Shown here piece after piece: positions 7,081 through 15,595 of a stretch of 18,848 nucleotides of DNA. The notes under the pieces are model-generated. The model worked only from the letters and a program-made list of their open reading frames with translations. It was not told the origin of the DNA and ran no database searches. A program made the position numbers and the translations under genes. Source of the stretch: JAKLFA01 sp038222225 (GTDB taxonomy: Bacteria; Omnitrophota; Gorgyraeia; Zapsychrales; JANLHA01); NCBI GenBank assembly GCA_038222225.1, contig JBBRHV010000039.1:1-18848 (forward strand), given 5' to 3'. The stretch's first letter is position 1, and each line of letters opens with the position of its first letter.

Positions 7081-7797
7081 CTATAAGCCTAGAACATCCT
7101 GCATGGAAAAAAAACCGTTGGGTTTGTCTTTTAAGAATTTTGCTGCCACCAGGGCGCCTTTGGCAAAGATATCCCGGGTTTTGGCGTGGTGCTTGATGGT
7201 GATGATATCCTCAGCGCTTTCAAACCGCACTTCATGGTCCCCGATGATCTCCCCTTCCCGGATGGCTTCGATATCTTTGACCTTTTTGGAGGAATGGTCT
7301 TCGACGATTTTGGCCAACGTCTTGGCGGTCCCTGACGGAGCATCTTTTTTGTGGATATGATGCGCCTCGGTCATGGTCACGGCGTACTCCTGAGGGGTCG
7401 ACTGCGCCAAAAGCTCAACACTTTTAAAAAGGACGTTGACACCGATCGACATGTTTGAAGAGAAGACGATCGCGATATCTTTGGAGGCTTCTTTAATGCG
7501 TTCCATTTGCGCCGGAACGAGCCCGGTGGTGCCGATGACCATGTTGATGCCGTGATCCCGGCAGAATTTCAGGTTTTGGATTGTTGAATCCGGTGATGTA
7601 AAATCAATAAGGATGTCGCATCCCTTGATGGCGCTGATGTCTGGTGACATGGTAATGCCATTTAAAGTTTCATGCGCGTTGGGATGGTCAGGCCGCTCCA
7701 CGAGGGAAAAGATTTTAAAGTCGCTATCCTGAATGGCTAAAATAACAATGCGTTGTCCCATTCGTCCCTGACAGCCGGTAACAGCGAGTTTGATCAT
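7081..7797 (-). CDS. dapB: 4-hydroxy-tetrahydrodipicolinate reductase
   Basis: DapB reduces the DapA product with NAD(P)H to tetrahydrodipicolinate. Starting at the ATG at 7797 the protein has 238 residues. It opens with the dinucleotide-binding MIKLAVTGCQGRMGQ, then has IDFTSPDS, GTTGL, SSNMSIGVNV, and the catalytic EAHHIHKKDAPSGTA block; the C-terminus FFSMQDVLGL is typical. The frame extends to an ATG at 7824 inside dapA, but the shorter start gives the canonical N-terminus and has AAAGGGG a few bases upstream, leaving a 10-nt gap to dapA. At under 240 residues it is on the short side for DapB. Neighbours dapA and dapL are the preceding and following steps. Confidence 0.95.
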   Translation of the reverse strand: MIKLAVTGCQGRMGQRIVILAIQDSDFKIFSLVERPDHPNAHETLNGITMSPDISAIKGCDILIDFTSPDSTIQNLKFCRDHGINMVIGTTGLVPAQMERIKEASKDIAIVFSSNMSIGVNVLFKSVELLAQSTPQEYAVTMTEAHHIHKKDAPSGTAKTLAKIVEDHSSKKVKDIEAIREGEIIGDHEVRFESAEDIITIKHHAKTRDIFAKGALVAAKFLKDKPNGFFSMQDVLGL

Positions 7798-7807
7798 GAC
7801 CGCCCCT

Positions 7808-8686
7808 TTATTTGAGTAATCCATATTGTTTTAAAGCGTCTTTAAGCGTGTCTTTGCTTTTTTGCGAAAGGCGGCAAAGCGGAAGACGCAAGTCAGCCGA
7901 GCACATCCCCAGCATCTCCATTGCTTCTTTGACAGGAGCCGGATTTGTTTCAATAAAAATCGCTTTGACAAGCGGCAGCATCTTATAGTGCAGATCTTGT
8001 GCGGCTTTGATGTCGCCCTTTTCGAAGAGCTGGATCATACGGACGACGTCCGCGGGAATAATATTGGCGATGACCGAGATAACGCCGACGCCTCCGATAC
8101 TTAAAAGCGGCAGAGTCAAGGCATCATCTCCGGAGAACAGAATGAAATTTTTCGGACAAAGTAGTTTGATGGTCTGCATTTGCTCCAGAGATCCGGCGGC
8201 TTCTTTAACGCCGATGATGTTTTTGCAGTCCTTTGCCAAACGGGCCATGGTTTCAGGTTCGATATTGCGGGATGTGCGTCCGGGGATATTGTACAAGATG
8301 ATCGGGATATCCACGCTTTCCGCGATTGCCTTAAAATGCAGATAGATCCCCTCTTGCATGGGTTTGTTATAGTATGGGGTGACACTGAGGACGGCATCGG
8401 CTCCGGCATCGGCGGCATGCTTGGTTAGGCGAATGGCTTCGGCCGTTGAATTTGAACCGGTTCCGGCCAGGATCGGGATTTTTCGATCGGCGGCATCAAT
8501 GCAAATTTCGATCACGCGATCATGTTCCTCGTGAGAAAGTGTCGGTGATTCTCCGGTCGTTCCGCAGGGCAAGATGGCCGCGGTCCCGTTTTTAATTTGA
8601 AATTGAACAAGCTCTCTTAATTTTTTTTCATCGACTGTGTTGTTTTTAAATGGCGTTACAATTGCGACAATGGATCCCTTAAACAT
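7808..8686 (-). CDS. dapA: 4-hydroxy-tetrahydrodipicolinate synthase
   Basis: DapA condenses pyruvate with aspartate semialdehyde, the committed step of DAP/lysine synthesis. It is a TIM-barrel class I aldolase of 292 residues. Visible are CGTTGESPTLS (41-51), SVTPYYNKP (101-109), LYNIPGRTSRN (131-141, including the catalytic-triad Tyr132) and the Schiff-base lysine K161 in IIGVKEAAGS. The frame runs up to 8734, but the ATG at 8686 gives the family N-terminus MFKGSIVAIVTPFK and has GGGAG 9 nt upstream, so the longer start is unlikely. The 128-nt spacer before it, by far the largest in the operon, contains nested inverted repeats that may control this gene. Confidence 0.97.
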   Translation of the reverse strand: MFKGSIVAIVTPFKNNTVDEKKLRELVQFQIKNGTAAILPCGTTGESPTLSHEEHDRVIEICIDAADRKIPILAGTGSNSTAEAIRLTKHAADAGADAVLSVTPYYNKPMQEGIYLHFKAIAESVDIPIILYNIPGRTSRNIEPETMARLAKDCKNIIGVKEAAGSLEQMQTIKLLCPKNFILFSGDDALTLPLLSIGGVGVISVIANIIPADVVRMIQLFEKGDIKAAQDLHYKMLPLVKAIFIETNPAPVKEAMEMLGMCSADLRLPLCRLSQKSKDTLKDALKQYGLLK

Positions 8687-8713
8687 GACGATAATCTCCC
8701 GTTTATCAATTAT

Positions 8714-8814
8714 GGCTACCTCTAATAATTCCATTTACAGTCAAAATGAATGACTCTTTATCGACGATAACGGAATCAGTAAATGACCCAAAAATAGCAT
8801 TTTTAGAGGTTGCC
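8714..8814 (-). ncRNA. Candidate structured leader in the dapF-dapA spacer
   Basis: The spacer is closed by 12-nt arms, 8803-8814 and 8714-8725, complementary at 11 of 12 positions (TTAGAGG core). Inside are a 7-bp helix (8779-8785 with 8732-8738, GTAAATG/CATTTAC), a hairpin TTATCGACGATAA at 8758-8770, a 5-bp hairpin AGTCA/TGACT (8739-8743/8751-8755) and an A/U hairpin AAAAAT-AGC-ATTTTT at 8790-8804. In the transcript the outer helix would end about 13 nt before the dapA SD. It does not match the lysine riboswitch that I know. A cis-regulatory RNA, a small palindromic repeat and chance AT-rich pairing are all possible. Confidence 0.4.
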
Positions 8815-9645
8815 TTATGAAAGAAAAAAATCTCCCTGGGCAATGAACTTGGCCGGGCCCTTCAGCCAGACATTGGTGATGCTGTTGTCTGAAATATCGA
8901 ACGTGACCGCGAGAATATCCCCGTTCTGCGTTTTGACCTTCATGCTGGCGCCAGTTTTTGAGCGAGTGTCCGGATACAGGTTCATGAACGCGATCAGTGC
9001 AGAGGCAACGCTTCCGGTTCCGCAGGCGCGGGTTTCATCCTCCACGCCGCGCTCATAAGTGCGCACTCCGACCAGCCCCGGCTTGATCTGTTCAATGAAG
9101 TTCACATTCGTACCGCGTGGTGCGAATTTTTTATGGTAACGCACGATGCGTCCGATGGTCCGCACATCGATTTTTGCCAGTCCTTCCACAGGGATGATGA
9201 CATGGGGTACGCCGGTATTGATATATTGGACGTGAATTTTACGCTTTTGAATGGTTAAGGCGATTTTGGGGCGGTAGTCTTTCGGCTCGCTCAAGCGGAC
9301 GCTGGACGTTTCACCCTGCGCCTCTCCCAGAATAATGCCGGCCGGAGTCTCAATCCCAAAAAGGGTTTTGCTTGGTTTTTTAAAACGGACGATATAGGAA
9401 GCCATGCAACGGGCTCCGTTGCCGCACATTTCCGGTTCGGAACCGTCAGCATTGATAATATGCATTTTATAGTCGGTTTTTTTTGACGGTTCCAGGACCA
9501 AAAGGCCGTCGGCGCCGATCCCGTTGCTGCGGTCGCACATCTTTGGCGCAAGCGTCTTATAATTGATTCCTTTGAGCGGCTCCAGAAGCAAAAAATCATT
9601 GCCGGCGCCGGTCATCTTTACAAAGGGAATGGACTTTCGAGACAT
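8815..9645 (-). CDS. dapF: Diaminopimelate epimerase
   Basis: DapF interconverts LL- and meso-diaminopimelate without a cofactor, using two cysteines. Both are present: C74 in MCGNGARC and C208 in ETRACGTGSVASA. Other family motifs are KMTGAGNDFLLLE at the N-terminus, RSNGIGADGLL, NADGSEPEMC, NTGVPHVI, RGTNVNF and YERGVEDET. At 276 residues the length is normal. It takes the product of DapL and passes meso-DAP to peptidoglycan synthesis and to LysA, whose gene ends 3 nt upstream. Its stop codon directly abuts the structured spacer before dapA. Confidence 0.97.
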   Translation of the reverse strand: MSRKSIPFVKMTGAGNDFLLLEPLKGINYKTLAPKMCDRSNGIGADGLLVLEPSKKTDYKMHIINADGSEPEMCGNGARCMASYIVRFKKPSKTLFGIETPAGIILGEAQGETSSVRLSEPKDYRPKIALTIQKRKIHVQYINTGVPHVIIPVEGLAKIDVRTIGRIVRYHKKFAPRGTNVNFIEQIKPGLVGVRTYERGVEDETRACGTGSVASALIAFMNLYPDTRSKTGASMKVKTQNGDILAVTFDISDNSITNVWLKGPAKFIAQGDFFLS

Positions 9646-9648
9646 GGG

Positions 9649-10920
9649 TTAATCCTTTGATTTTAAAAATTCAGGGATCCGTTCTCCGCGGATCAGGTCC
9701 TGAAAGGTTTCACGTTCTTTCACAATGTAAAACTGGCTTCCTTTCACCATCACTTCGGCGGCTCGCGGGCGCACGTTGTAATTGCTGGCCATGGCATAGC
9801 CGTAAGCGCCGGCACTCATCATTGCCAACAGATCGCCTTTCTGGACCGACGGCAGGCGCCGGGCCTTCGCAAAGACATCCGCGCTTTCACAGATGGGACC
9901 CACCACATCATAGGTGCCGCAGGCGGCGGGAGTTTTGCGAACCGGTATGATTTCATGATAAGCGTCATACATCGCCGGGCGTACCAAATCATTCATGCCG
10001 GCATCGACAATAATAAATTTTTTAACGCCGTTATCCTTGATGTAAAGCGTTTCGGTGACAAAAATTCCGGAATTTCCGGCGATAAAGCGTCCCGGTTCCA
10101 TAATCAGGTTTAAGCCCGTCCGGTCAATGAGGGGAATGATATGCTCAGCAAAGTGTTCGAGAGAATCCAGGCGTTCGTTCTTATAAGGAATCCCGAACCC
10201 CCCTCCGATGTCAAAGTATTGAACGTAAATGTTCTCCCGCGTCAGCGTATCCAGAAAACGCAGAACTTTTTTAATGGCTGCGACATAGGGTCGCACGGTT
10301 TGGATCTGTGAACCGATGTGAATATGCAGCCCATTGATATCGACATGCGGATAATCCGTCCGGGTTTTTAAGAGTTCATGAGTGGTCTGAAGGTCCAGTC
10401 CGAATTTTTTTGTCAATGTTCCGGTGGCGATCTTGTCATGGGTCGGCGCGTGGACGTCGGGATTGATGCGCAAGGCAACCGATGCGCGTTTTTTCATTTG
10501 CCCGGCGATACGGTCGATCTCCTTGAGCTCAGGCATGGATTCCACATTGAAAAAGAGAATGCCGGCCTTGAGGGCTTCGGTGATCTCATAGGCGGTTTTA
10601 CCCACGGAGGCAAAAACGATTTTTTGCGGGTCAATTCCGGCCAGCAGGGCTTTTTTGAGTTCCCCAACGGAAACAATGTCAGCACCCGCCCCCTCATTCG
10701 CCAAAAGTTTGAGAACCGCTAAATTGTCGTTGGCCTTCATCGCGAAACACAACAGCGGGGTTACCGGTTTAAAGGCCTTTTGCAGGGCCTTAAACTGGCT
10801 GACAAAAGCCCCGGCGCTGTAGATGTAGCAGGGCGTCCCGACCTCCTTGATGATTCTGGAGACGGCCACGCCTTCGCAGGTGAGCTCATTTTTCTTGTAT
10901 TTGAAATAGGGTGTTGTCAT
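9649..10920 (-). CDS. lysA: Diaminopimelate decarboxylase
   Basis: LysA decarboxylates meso-DAP to lysine, a fold-type III PLP enzyme (alanine-racemase-like barrel plus beta domain). The PLP lysine is K62 in CFAMKANDN. Other motifs are GADIVSVGEL, LHIHIGSQI, DIGGGFGIPY, EPGRFIAGN (phosphate binding), GPICESADVFA (the catalytic Cys/Glu of the dimer partner) and the C-terminal SAGAYGYAMASNYN. It has 423 residues and looks intact. The gene lies 4 nt after argH and 3 nt before dapF, so it is the link joining the arginine block to the DAP block. Confidence 0.97.
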   Translation of the reverse strand: MTTPYFKYKKNELTCEGVAVSRIIKEVGTPCYIYSAGAFVSQFKALQKAFKPVTPLLCFAMKANDNLAVLKLLANEGAGADIVSVGELKKALLAGIDPQKIVFASVGKTAYEITEALKAGILFFNVESMPELKEIDRIAGQMKKRASVALRINPDVHAPTHDKIATGTLTKKFGLDLQTTHELLKTRTDYPHVDINGLHIHIGSQIQTVRPYVAAIKKVLRFLDTLTRENIYVQYFDIGGGFGIPYKNERLDSLEHFAEHIIPLIDRTGLNLIMEPGRFIAGNSGIFVTETLYIKDNGVKKFIIVDAGMNDLVRPAMYDAYHEIIPVRKTPAACGTYDVVGPICESADVFAKARRLPSVQKGDLLAMMSAGAYGYAMASNYNVRPRAAEVMVKGSQFYIVKERETFQDLIRGERIPEFLKSKD

Positions 10921-10924
10921 GATC

Positions 10925-12262
10925 TTAATTTTTTCGAGCCGAGCGTTTCGAAAGAATTGAATGCTTCGGGTCGATGATTTTCTTCGTAATTTTTGAGTTC
11001 AATAACGGATGAATGGTTTTCAGTTGTTGATCGGTCATGCTCAGAATCGGTGTTTGTGTTTTAAGCTTTATTTGGATCAATTTTCCGATCAGGGTATGCG
11101 CATCCTTGAAGGCGACTCCGTTCTCGACAAGATAATCGGAAAGGTCGGTCGCGTAAAGCGATTCATCCTTTAGTTGGGCCGCCAGGTTTTCCGGTTTGAA
11201 TTCGACATGCTGCAGGAGCTCGGCCAGAATTGTCAAGGATTCCTGAACGACCGCGAAGGAATCAAATAACGGCTCTTTGTCGTGCTGTAGATCACGGTTA
11301 TATGATAACGGGAGCCCTTTGAGCATCACCAGCACATTCAGAAGATTGCCGTACAGGCGTCCGGTATAGCCGCGCATGAGTTCCAGGACATCCGGATTTT
11401 TCTTCTGCGGCATCAGCGAGCTGCCGGTACAGAAGGCGTCATCGATATCGATGAAGTTAAATTCCGTGCTCGACCAGAGGATCATATCCTCGCAGAGGCG
11501 TGACAAATGCATGCCGATGATCGATAGGCCGCTGAGGATCTCAACGACAAAATCACGGTCCGAAACCGTGGCTAACGTATTGTCCGGCGCATCCACCGGC
11601 TTTGTCAGACCGTCTTTGGCCGGGAGTTTGTAGTGGCTGGCAGCGATCATCGTGCCGGCCAGAGCCCCGGAACCCAAGGTTAGTTCAATGGAATTATAGG
11701 CATTCAACAGTCGTACTTCGTCACGTTCGAGCATGGTGGCATAAGCCTCCAAGACATTTTTGACGGCGACCGGCATCGCATGCTGCAAATGTGTATATCC
11801 AGGCATGATCAGCGCGCTGTTCTTCTTGGCAAGGCTGTAGAGTGATTCAATGGCGCCCATCAGAACGCGTTCGGTTTTGAGCAGGTGGATCAGGCAGAAC
11901 AGTTTGGTGTCGAACAAAACCTGGTCATTGCGCGAACGGCAGGTGTGCAGCTTCAAGGCGGTCTTTCCCACTTTCGGGTCCTTTTCAAGCGCATGCTGGA
12001 TATAGGAATGGATATCCTCAAATGTCGGGTTCGGTCGAAAGGTCCCGTTGTGAATTGATGTCAGAATACGATTGAGGCCGACGGTCAATTTTTTGTGCTC
12101 GGCGGCCGTTAGCAGACGGGCTTTCTTCAGGACATCAATATGCTTGAGCGAGCCGATACAGTCGTATTCAGCTAGGATCCAATCAAAATGAATCGACCCG
12201 GAATATTCTTCCACCAGTTCATGTGTTTTTTTGCTGAAACGTCCGCCCCAGAGTTTGCTCAT
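10925..12262 (-). CDS. argH: Argininosuccinate lyase
   Basis: ArgH splits argininosuccinate into arginine and fumarate, the last arginine step. It belongs to the fumarase/aspartase superfamily: KLWGGRF at the N-terminus, TFEDIHSYI, the HTxRSRNDQV block at 106-115, GYTHLQHAMPV with the catalytic His, and the flexible-loop signature GSSLMPQKKNPD. The 445-residue length is slightly below the usual ~460. One oddity is that the normally conserved Gly in HTGRSRND is Cys108 here (TGC), and the C-terminal end is basic (KRSARKN) rather than glycine-rich. The SD is GAGGAACC just before the ATG, 32 nt after argG. Assignment is secure. Confidence 0.97.
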   Translation of the reverse strand: MSKLWGGRFSKKTHELVEEYSGSIHFDWILAEYDCIGSLKHIDVLKKARLLTAAEHKKLTVGLNRILTSIHNGTFRPNPTFEDIHSYIQHALEKDPKVGKTALKLHTCRSRNDQVLFDTKLFCLIHLLKTERVLMGAIESLYSLAKKNSALIMPGYTHLQHAMPVAVKNVLEAYATMLERDEVRLLNAYNSIELTLGSGALAGTMIAASHYKLPAKDGLTKPVDAPDNTLATVSDRDFVVEILSGLSIIGMHLSRLCEDMILWSSTEFNFIDIDDAFCTGSSLMPQKKNPDVLELMRGYTGRLYGNLLNVLVMLKGLPLSYNRDLQHDKEPLFDSFAVVQESLTILAELLQHVEFKPENLAAQLKDESLYATDLSDYLVENGVAFKDAHTLIGKLIQIKLKTQTPILSMTDQQLKTIHPLLNSKITKKIIDPKHSILSKRSARKN

Positions 12263-12294
12263 GATGGTTCCTCGTTCATGCTTTCGCAGTAAAG

Positions 12295-13464
12295 TTATTC
12301 TTTAAACGGCATGGCCCACAGCGCGTTAAAACCCTCGGCCTTGGACTGATCGAATTGATCCCCTGCGCTATAGGTGGCCATGGCTTTTTTATAACGTGAA
12401 TTTTTGGATTTGCGCCCCACTACCATGCAGCTGCCTTTAAAAAGTTTTACGCGCACGGTGCCGCTGGTGCGGGTCTGGATTTGATCAAACAGCACATCAA
12501 GTTGTTTCTTCATCGGGGTTTCCCACAATCCATTGTAGGTCAGCTCGGCGTATTTATGCGAGGCGCGTGCCTTATATTGCATGGTCTCACGGTCTAGGAT
12601 CAGGGCTTCAAGCTCAGAAAGCGCGGCATGCAGGATTGTGCCGGCCGGGTTTTCGTACACTTCTCGGGATTTGATCCCGACCAGGCGGTTTTCGATCATA
12701 TCCACGCGTCCGACACCGTGATGACCTCCGATGGCATTGAGTTTTTCGATCAGGGCAACTGGCTTAAGAATGCGTCCGTTGATCTTTTTCGGGAGGCCTT
12801 GAACAAATTCAATCTCTATATATTCCGGTTTATTCGGCGCGAGCATCGGGTTCTGCGTCAGAGTGAAGATGTCCTCGGGCGGTTCTGCCCACGGGTCTTC
12901 CAGGATGCCGCATTCGATGGCCTTTCCGTAGACATTCGTGTCAATACTGTACGGGCTTTTTTTGGTGACCTTCACCGGAATATTTTTTGACTTGGCGTAT
13001 TCCATTTCCTCTTCGCGCGTCTTGAATTCCCAGGTGCGTACCGGCGCAATGATTTCCATTTCAGGAGCCATGAGGCGAAAGGTCGTTTCAAAGCGGACCT
13101 GATCATTGCCTTTTCCCGTGCATCCGTGCACGAGCCCTTGAGCGTTTTCTTTTTTCGCGATCAGCACTTGATGCTTGGCGATCAAAGGACGCGATAAGGC
13201 GCAGGCCAAAACATATTTCCCCTGGTACAAGGCCCCGGCTTTGAGGGCCGGAAAAACATATTCGTTGATGAATTCTTCCTGCAGGTTTAAACAGTAAGCC
13301 TTTTTAGCGCCGGACTTCAAGGCCTTTTTCTTGACGACAGAAAAGTCATCTCCCTGCCCGACATCGGCAACAAAGGCAATGGTTTCAAATCCACGGTCTT
13401 TGAGCCATGGAATAATGCAGGAGGTGTCTAATCCTCCGGAATAGGCGAGGACAACTTTTTTCAT
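12295..13464 (-). CDS. argG: Argininosuccinate synthase
   Basis: ArgG condenses citrulline and aspartate with ATP to argininosuccinate. The N-type ATP pyrophosphatase P-loop is AYSGGLDTS at residues 7-15. Further family motifs are VADVGQGDD, HGCTGKGNDQVRFE, KSPYSIDTNVYGKAIECG and GGHHGVGRVDMIENR. At 389 residues it matches the short bacterial type. Its ATG overlaps the argF stop by 4 nt (ATGA), indicating translational coupling, and argH follows after 32 nt. Confidence 0.98.
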   Translation of the reverse strand: MKKVVLAYSGGLDTSCIIPWLKDRGFETIAFVADVGQGDDFSVVKKKALKSGAKKAYCLNLQEEFINEYVFPALKAGALYQGKYVLACALSRPLIAKHQVLIAKKENAQGLVHGCTGKGNDQVRFETTFRLMAPEMEIIAPVRTWEFKTREEEMEYAKSKNIPVKVTKKSPYSIDTNVYGKAIECGILEDPWAEPPEDIFTLTQNPMLAPNKPEYIEIEFVQGLPKKINGRILKPVALIEKLNAIGGHHGVGRVDMIENRLVGIKSREVYENPAGTILHAALSELEALILDRETMQYKARASHKYAELTYNGLWETPMKKQLDVLFDQIQTRTSGTVRVKLFKGSCMVVGRKSKNSRYKKAMATYSAGDQFDQSKAEGFNALWAMPFKE

Positions 13465-14405
13465 GAATCACCTCGGTTATTTTGCTGGTCCCATAAGAGA
13501 AAAATCAAGATCGCTTTTTCCGCATGCATGCGGTTTTCTGCCTGGTCGAAAACAACAGAATGATTGCCGTCAATGACATCAGCGGTGACCTCTTCCCCGC
13601 GGTGCGCGGGCAAACAGTGCATGAAAATGAATTCTTCATGGGCAAGTTTCACAAGCGTATGATTAATTTGAAAATTTTTAAAATCTTCCAAACGCTTCTT
13701 GGTTTCTTCCTCCTGCCCCATGCTCGTCCAAACATCCGCGTAAATGACATGGGCCCCTTTAGCCGCCTTTGTGGGGCTGTTGGTCAGCGTGATGGATGTG
13801 CCGTTTTCCTTGGCATAGACGCGCGCGGTTTTCAGGACCTTGGCGTTGGGCTCATAGCCCTTCGGTGTTGCGATTTTCATGTGAATGCCGAGCTTGGCAC
13901 AGATGAGCATCAACGAATGGCAGACATTATTACCGTCGCCGATAAAACTCAGCGTTAAATGATCCAGGTGATCGAAGCGTTCCTGAATGGTTAGGATGTC
14001 CGCAAAGGCTTGACATGGATGGTACATATCGGAAAGTCCGTTGATGACCGGCACCGTGGCGAATTTTGCAAGGTCAATGATGTCCTGATGCGCGAAGGTG
14101 CGTGCCACGATACAGTCTAAGTAGCGCGAAAGTGTTTTGGCCACGTCTTCGGTTGTTTCACGCTGCCCGAGATTGATGTCATCGGGCCCTAAATAAATGC
14201 AATGCCCTCCCAGCTGGAAGGTTCCGACCTCAAAAGACACACGGGTTCGATTGGATGGTTTTTGGAAGACCAGGCCGATGGTTTTACCGGTGATGTGGTC
14301 GGTTTTGAGCCCCTTGTCCTTTTTGAGCTTTAAGGCAAGGTCCAAAATTTCTTCGATTTCCGCTTTCGTCAGGTCATTGATTGTGATCAAGTCGCGTTTT
14401 TTCAT
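13461..14405 (-). CDS. argF: Ornithine carbamoyltransferase
   Basis: ArgF makes citrulline from ornithine and carbamoyl phosphate. The 314-residue protein has the carbamoyl-phosphate loop FQKPSNRTRVSFE (SxRTR at 51-55), HPCQAFADILTI, the ornithine-site block ADVWTSMGQEEE and HCLPAHRGEEVT with the catalytic Cys. The DxxxSMG motif marks OTCase rather than aspartate carbamoyltransferase, and the SxRTR loop gives no sign of an acetylornithine-type enzyme. It overlaps both neighbours by 4 nt (argD before, argG after), the tightest part of the operon. Confidence 0.96.
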   Translation of the reverse strand: MKKRDLITINDLTKAEIEEILDLALKLKKDKGLKTDHITGKTIGLVFQKPSNRTRVSFEVGTFQLGGHCIYLGPDDINLGQRETTEDVAKTLSRYLDCIVARTFAHQDIIDLAKFATVPVINGLSDMYHPCQAFADILTIQERFDHLDHLTLSFIGDGNNVCHSLMLICAKLGIHMKIATPKGYEPNAKVLKTARVYAKENGTSITLTNSPTKAAKGAHVIYADVWTSMGQEEETKKRLEDFKNFQINHTLVKLAHEEFIFMHCLPAHRGEEVTADVIDGNHSVVFDQAENRMHAEKAILIFLLWDQQNNRGDS

Positions 14406-15592
14406 AGGTTCTCTGTCGCTTTCGAGATAGCATCTTCCATAATGGAGAGGCCCTTGTCCATCTGCTTTTCGGTGATGGTCAAGGCCGGAAGGATGCGTAA
14501 AATGGTTCCCTGGGTGCAGTTAATGAGCAATCCTTGTTCAAAGCATGTTTGAACAATATCCGCTCCTGGAATAGTCAGCTCAATCCCGATCATCAGTCCT
14601 AGTCCGCGCACATCCTTGATGCATGAAAATTTTTCTTTCCAGGAGGCGATGCGTTTCATCGCCAGTCGGCTCAACTGGCGGGCATTTTTTAAAATTTTTT
14701 GTGATTCGATGGCCTTGAAGACCCCTAAAGCTGCTTTGCAGACCAGCGGGCTTCCGGCGAATGTTGAGGCGTGCATGCCGGGTTTAAATGTATCGGCAAG
14801 GTGGTCTTTGACAACCATGGCGCCGATCGGAAGTCCGCCACCGAGAGCTTTCGCAAGGGTCATGATATCCGGCGTGACACTGTAATGTTTAAAGGCGAAC
14901 ATCTCTCCCGTGCGCCCTAAACCTGTCTGAACCTCGTCGAAGATCAGCAGTATATCATGCTGATCGCAAAAGGAGCGCAGTTGGTGAACATATTCCTTGG
15001 AGGCAACGTTGACCCCTCCTTCTCCTTGGACAAGCTCAAGCATCACTGCAATGGTCTTGGGAGCAACGGCTGCTTTGACGGCTTCGAAATCATTGAACGG
15101 GACATGCACAAAGCCTTCCGGCAAAGGGGCAAATCCGGCTTGATATTTTTCCTGACCCGTCGCGGCAAGGGCGCCTAAGGTGCGTCCGTGAAAAGAATTT
15201 TTCATGGTAATAATTTCATAACGTTCGCCTTTACCAAATGCGCGCGCGAATTTGATGGCCGCCTCTGCCGCCTCTGCCCCGCTATTGCAGAAAAAGACTT
15301 TCCCCGGAAAGGCGTGATGAATAATTTCTTTGGCTAATTTGGCCTGGTTGGGGTGATAGACGTTGTTGGGAACATGAATGAGCTTTCCGATCTGATCACG
15401 CACGCCAGCCATGACTTTCGGATTGCAATGCCCGACGTTATTGACCCCCCACCCCGGAAAAAAATCCAGGTAGGTCTTGCCATGGATATCCGTGAGAATA
15501 GACCCCTTGCCCTTCACAAAAACCACCGGGATCCGTGTGTATGTATTTAAAATAAAATTTTGATAGTCTTTAAGGATTTGATCTTTTGTCAT
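14402..15592 (-). CDS. argD: Acetylornithine aminotransferase
   Basis: ArgD aminates N-acetylglutamate semialdehyde to N-acetylornithine using PLP and glutamate. The class III aminotransferase motifs are present: FFPGWGVNNVGHCNP, FFCNSGAEAAEAAIK, NSFHGRTLGALAATG, ELVQGEGGV, IFDEVQTGLGRTG and the PLP lysine K248 in TLAKALGGGLPIGA. Length is 396 residues. The related succinyl-DAP aminotransferase activity is probably not required here, because DapL provides the lysine branch. The gene begins 3 nt after argB and overlaps argF by 4 nt. Confidence 0.96.
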   Translation of the reverse strand: MTKDQILKDYQNFILNTYTRIPVVFVKGKGSILTDIHGKTYLDFFPGWGVNNVGHCNPKVMAGVRDQIGKLIHVPNNVYHPNQAKLAKEIIHHAFPGKVFFCNSGAEAAEAAIKFARAFGKGERYEIITMKNSFHGRTLGALAATGQEKYQAGFAPLPEGFVHVPFNDFEAVKAAVAPKTIAVMLELVQGEGGVNVASKEYVHQLRSFCDQHDILLIFDEVQTGLGRTGEMFAFKHYSVTPDIMTLAKALGGGLPIGAMVVKDHLADTFKPGMHASTFAGSPLVCKAALGVFKAIESQKILKNARQLSRLAMKRIASWKEKFSCIKDVRGLGLMIGIELTIPGADIVQTCFEQGLLINCTQGTILRILPALTITEKQMDKGLSIMEDAISKATENL

Positions 15593-15595
15593 TTT

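Noticed and set aside
7798..7824. Longer N-terminus for dapB (and likewise for dapA up to 8734 and dapL up to 7056)
   Set aside because: In each case the internal ATG gives the family-typical N-terminus and has a better-placed SD; the extra residues look like translated leader.
8687..8814. Lysine riboswitch upstream of dapA
   Set aside because: Too short for the lysine aptamer, and the conserved core motifs in the expected 5'-to-3' order were not found; the AGAGG-like string is at the wrong end. It is kept as an unknown structured spacer.
13524..13958. Plus-strand frame of 144 codons opposite argF
   Set aside because: Antisense shadow of a fully conserved OTCase gene, with no recognisable motifs. 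The same applies to other long plus-strand frames, for example 842-1246 (uvrA), 15938-16318 (argB) and 12628-12990 (argG).
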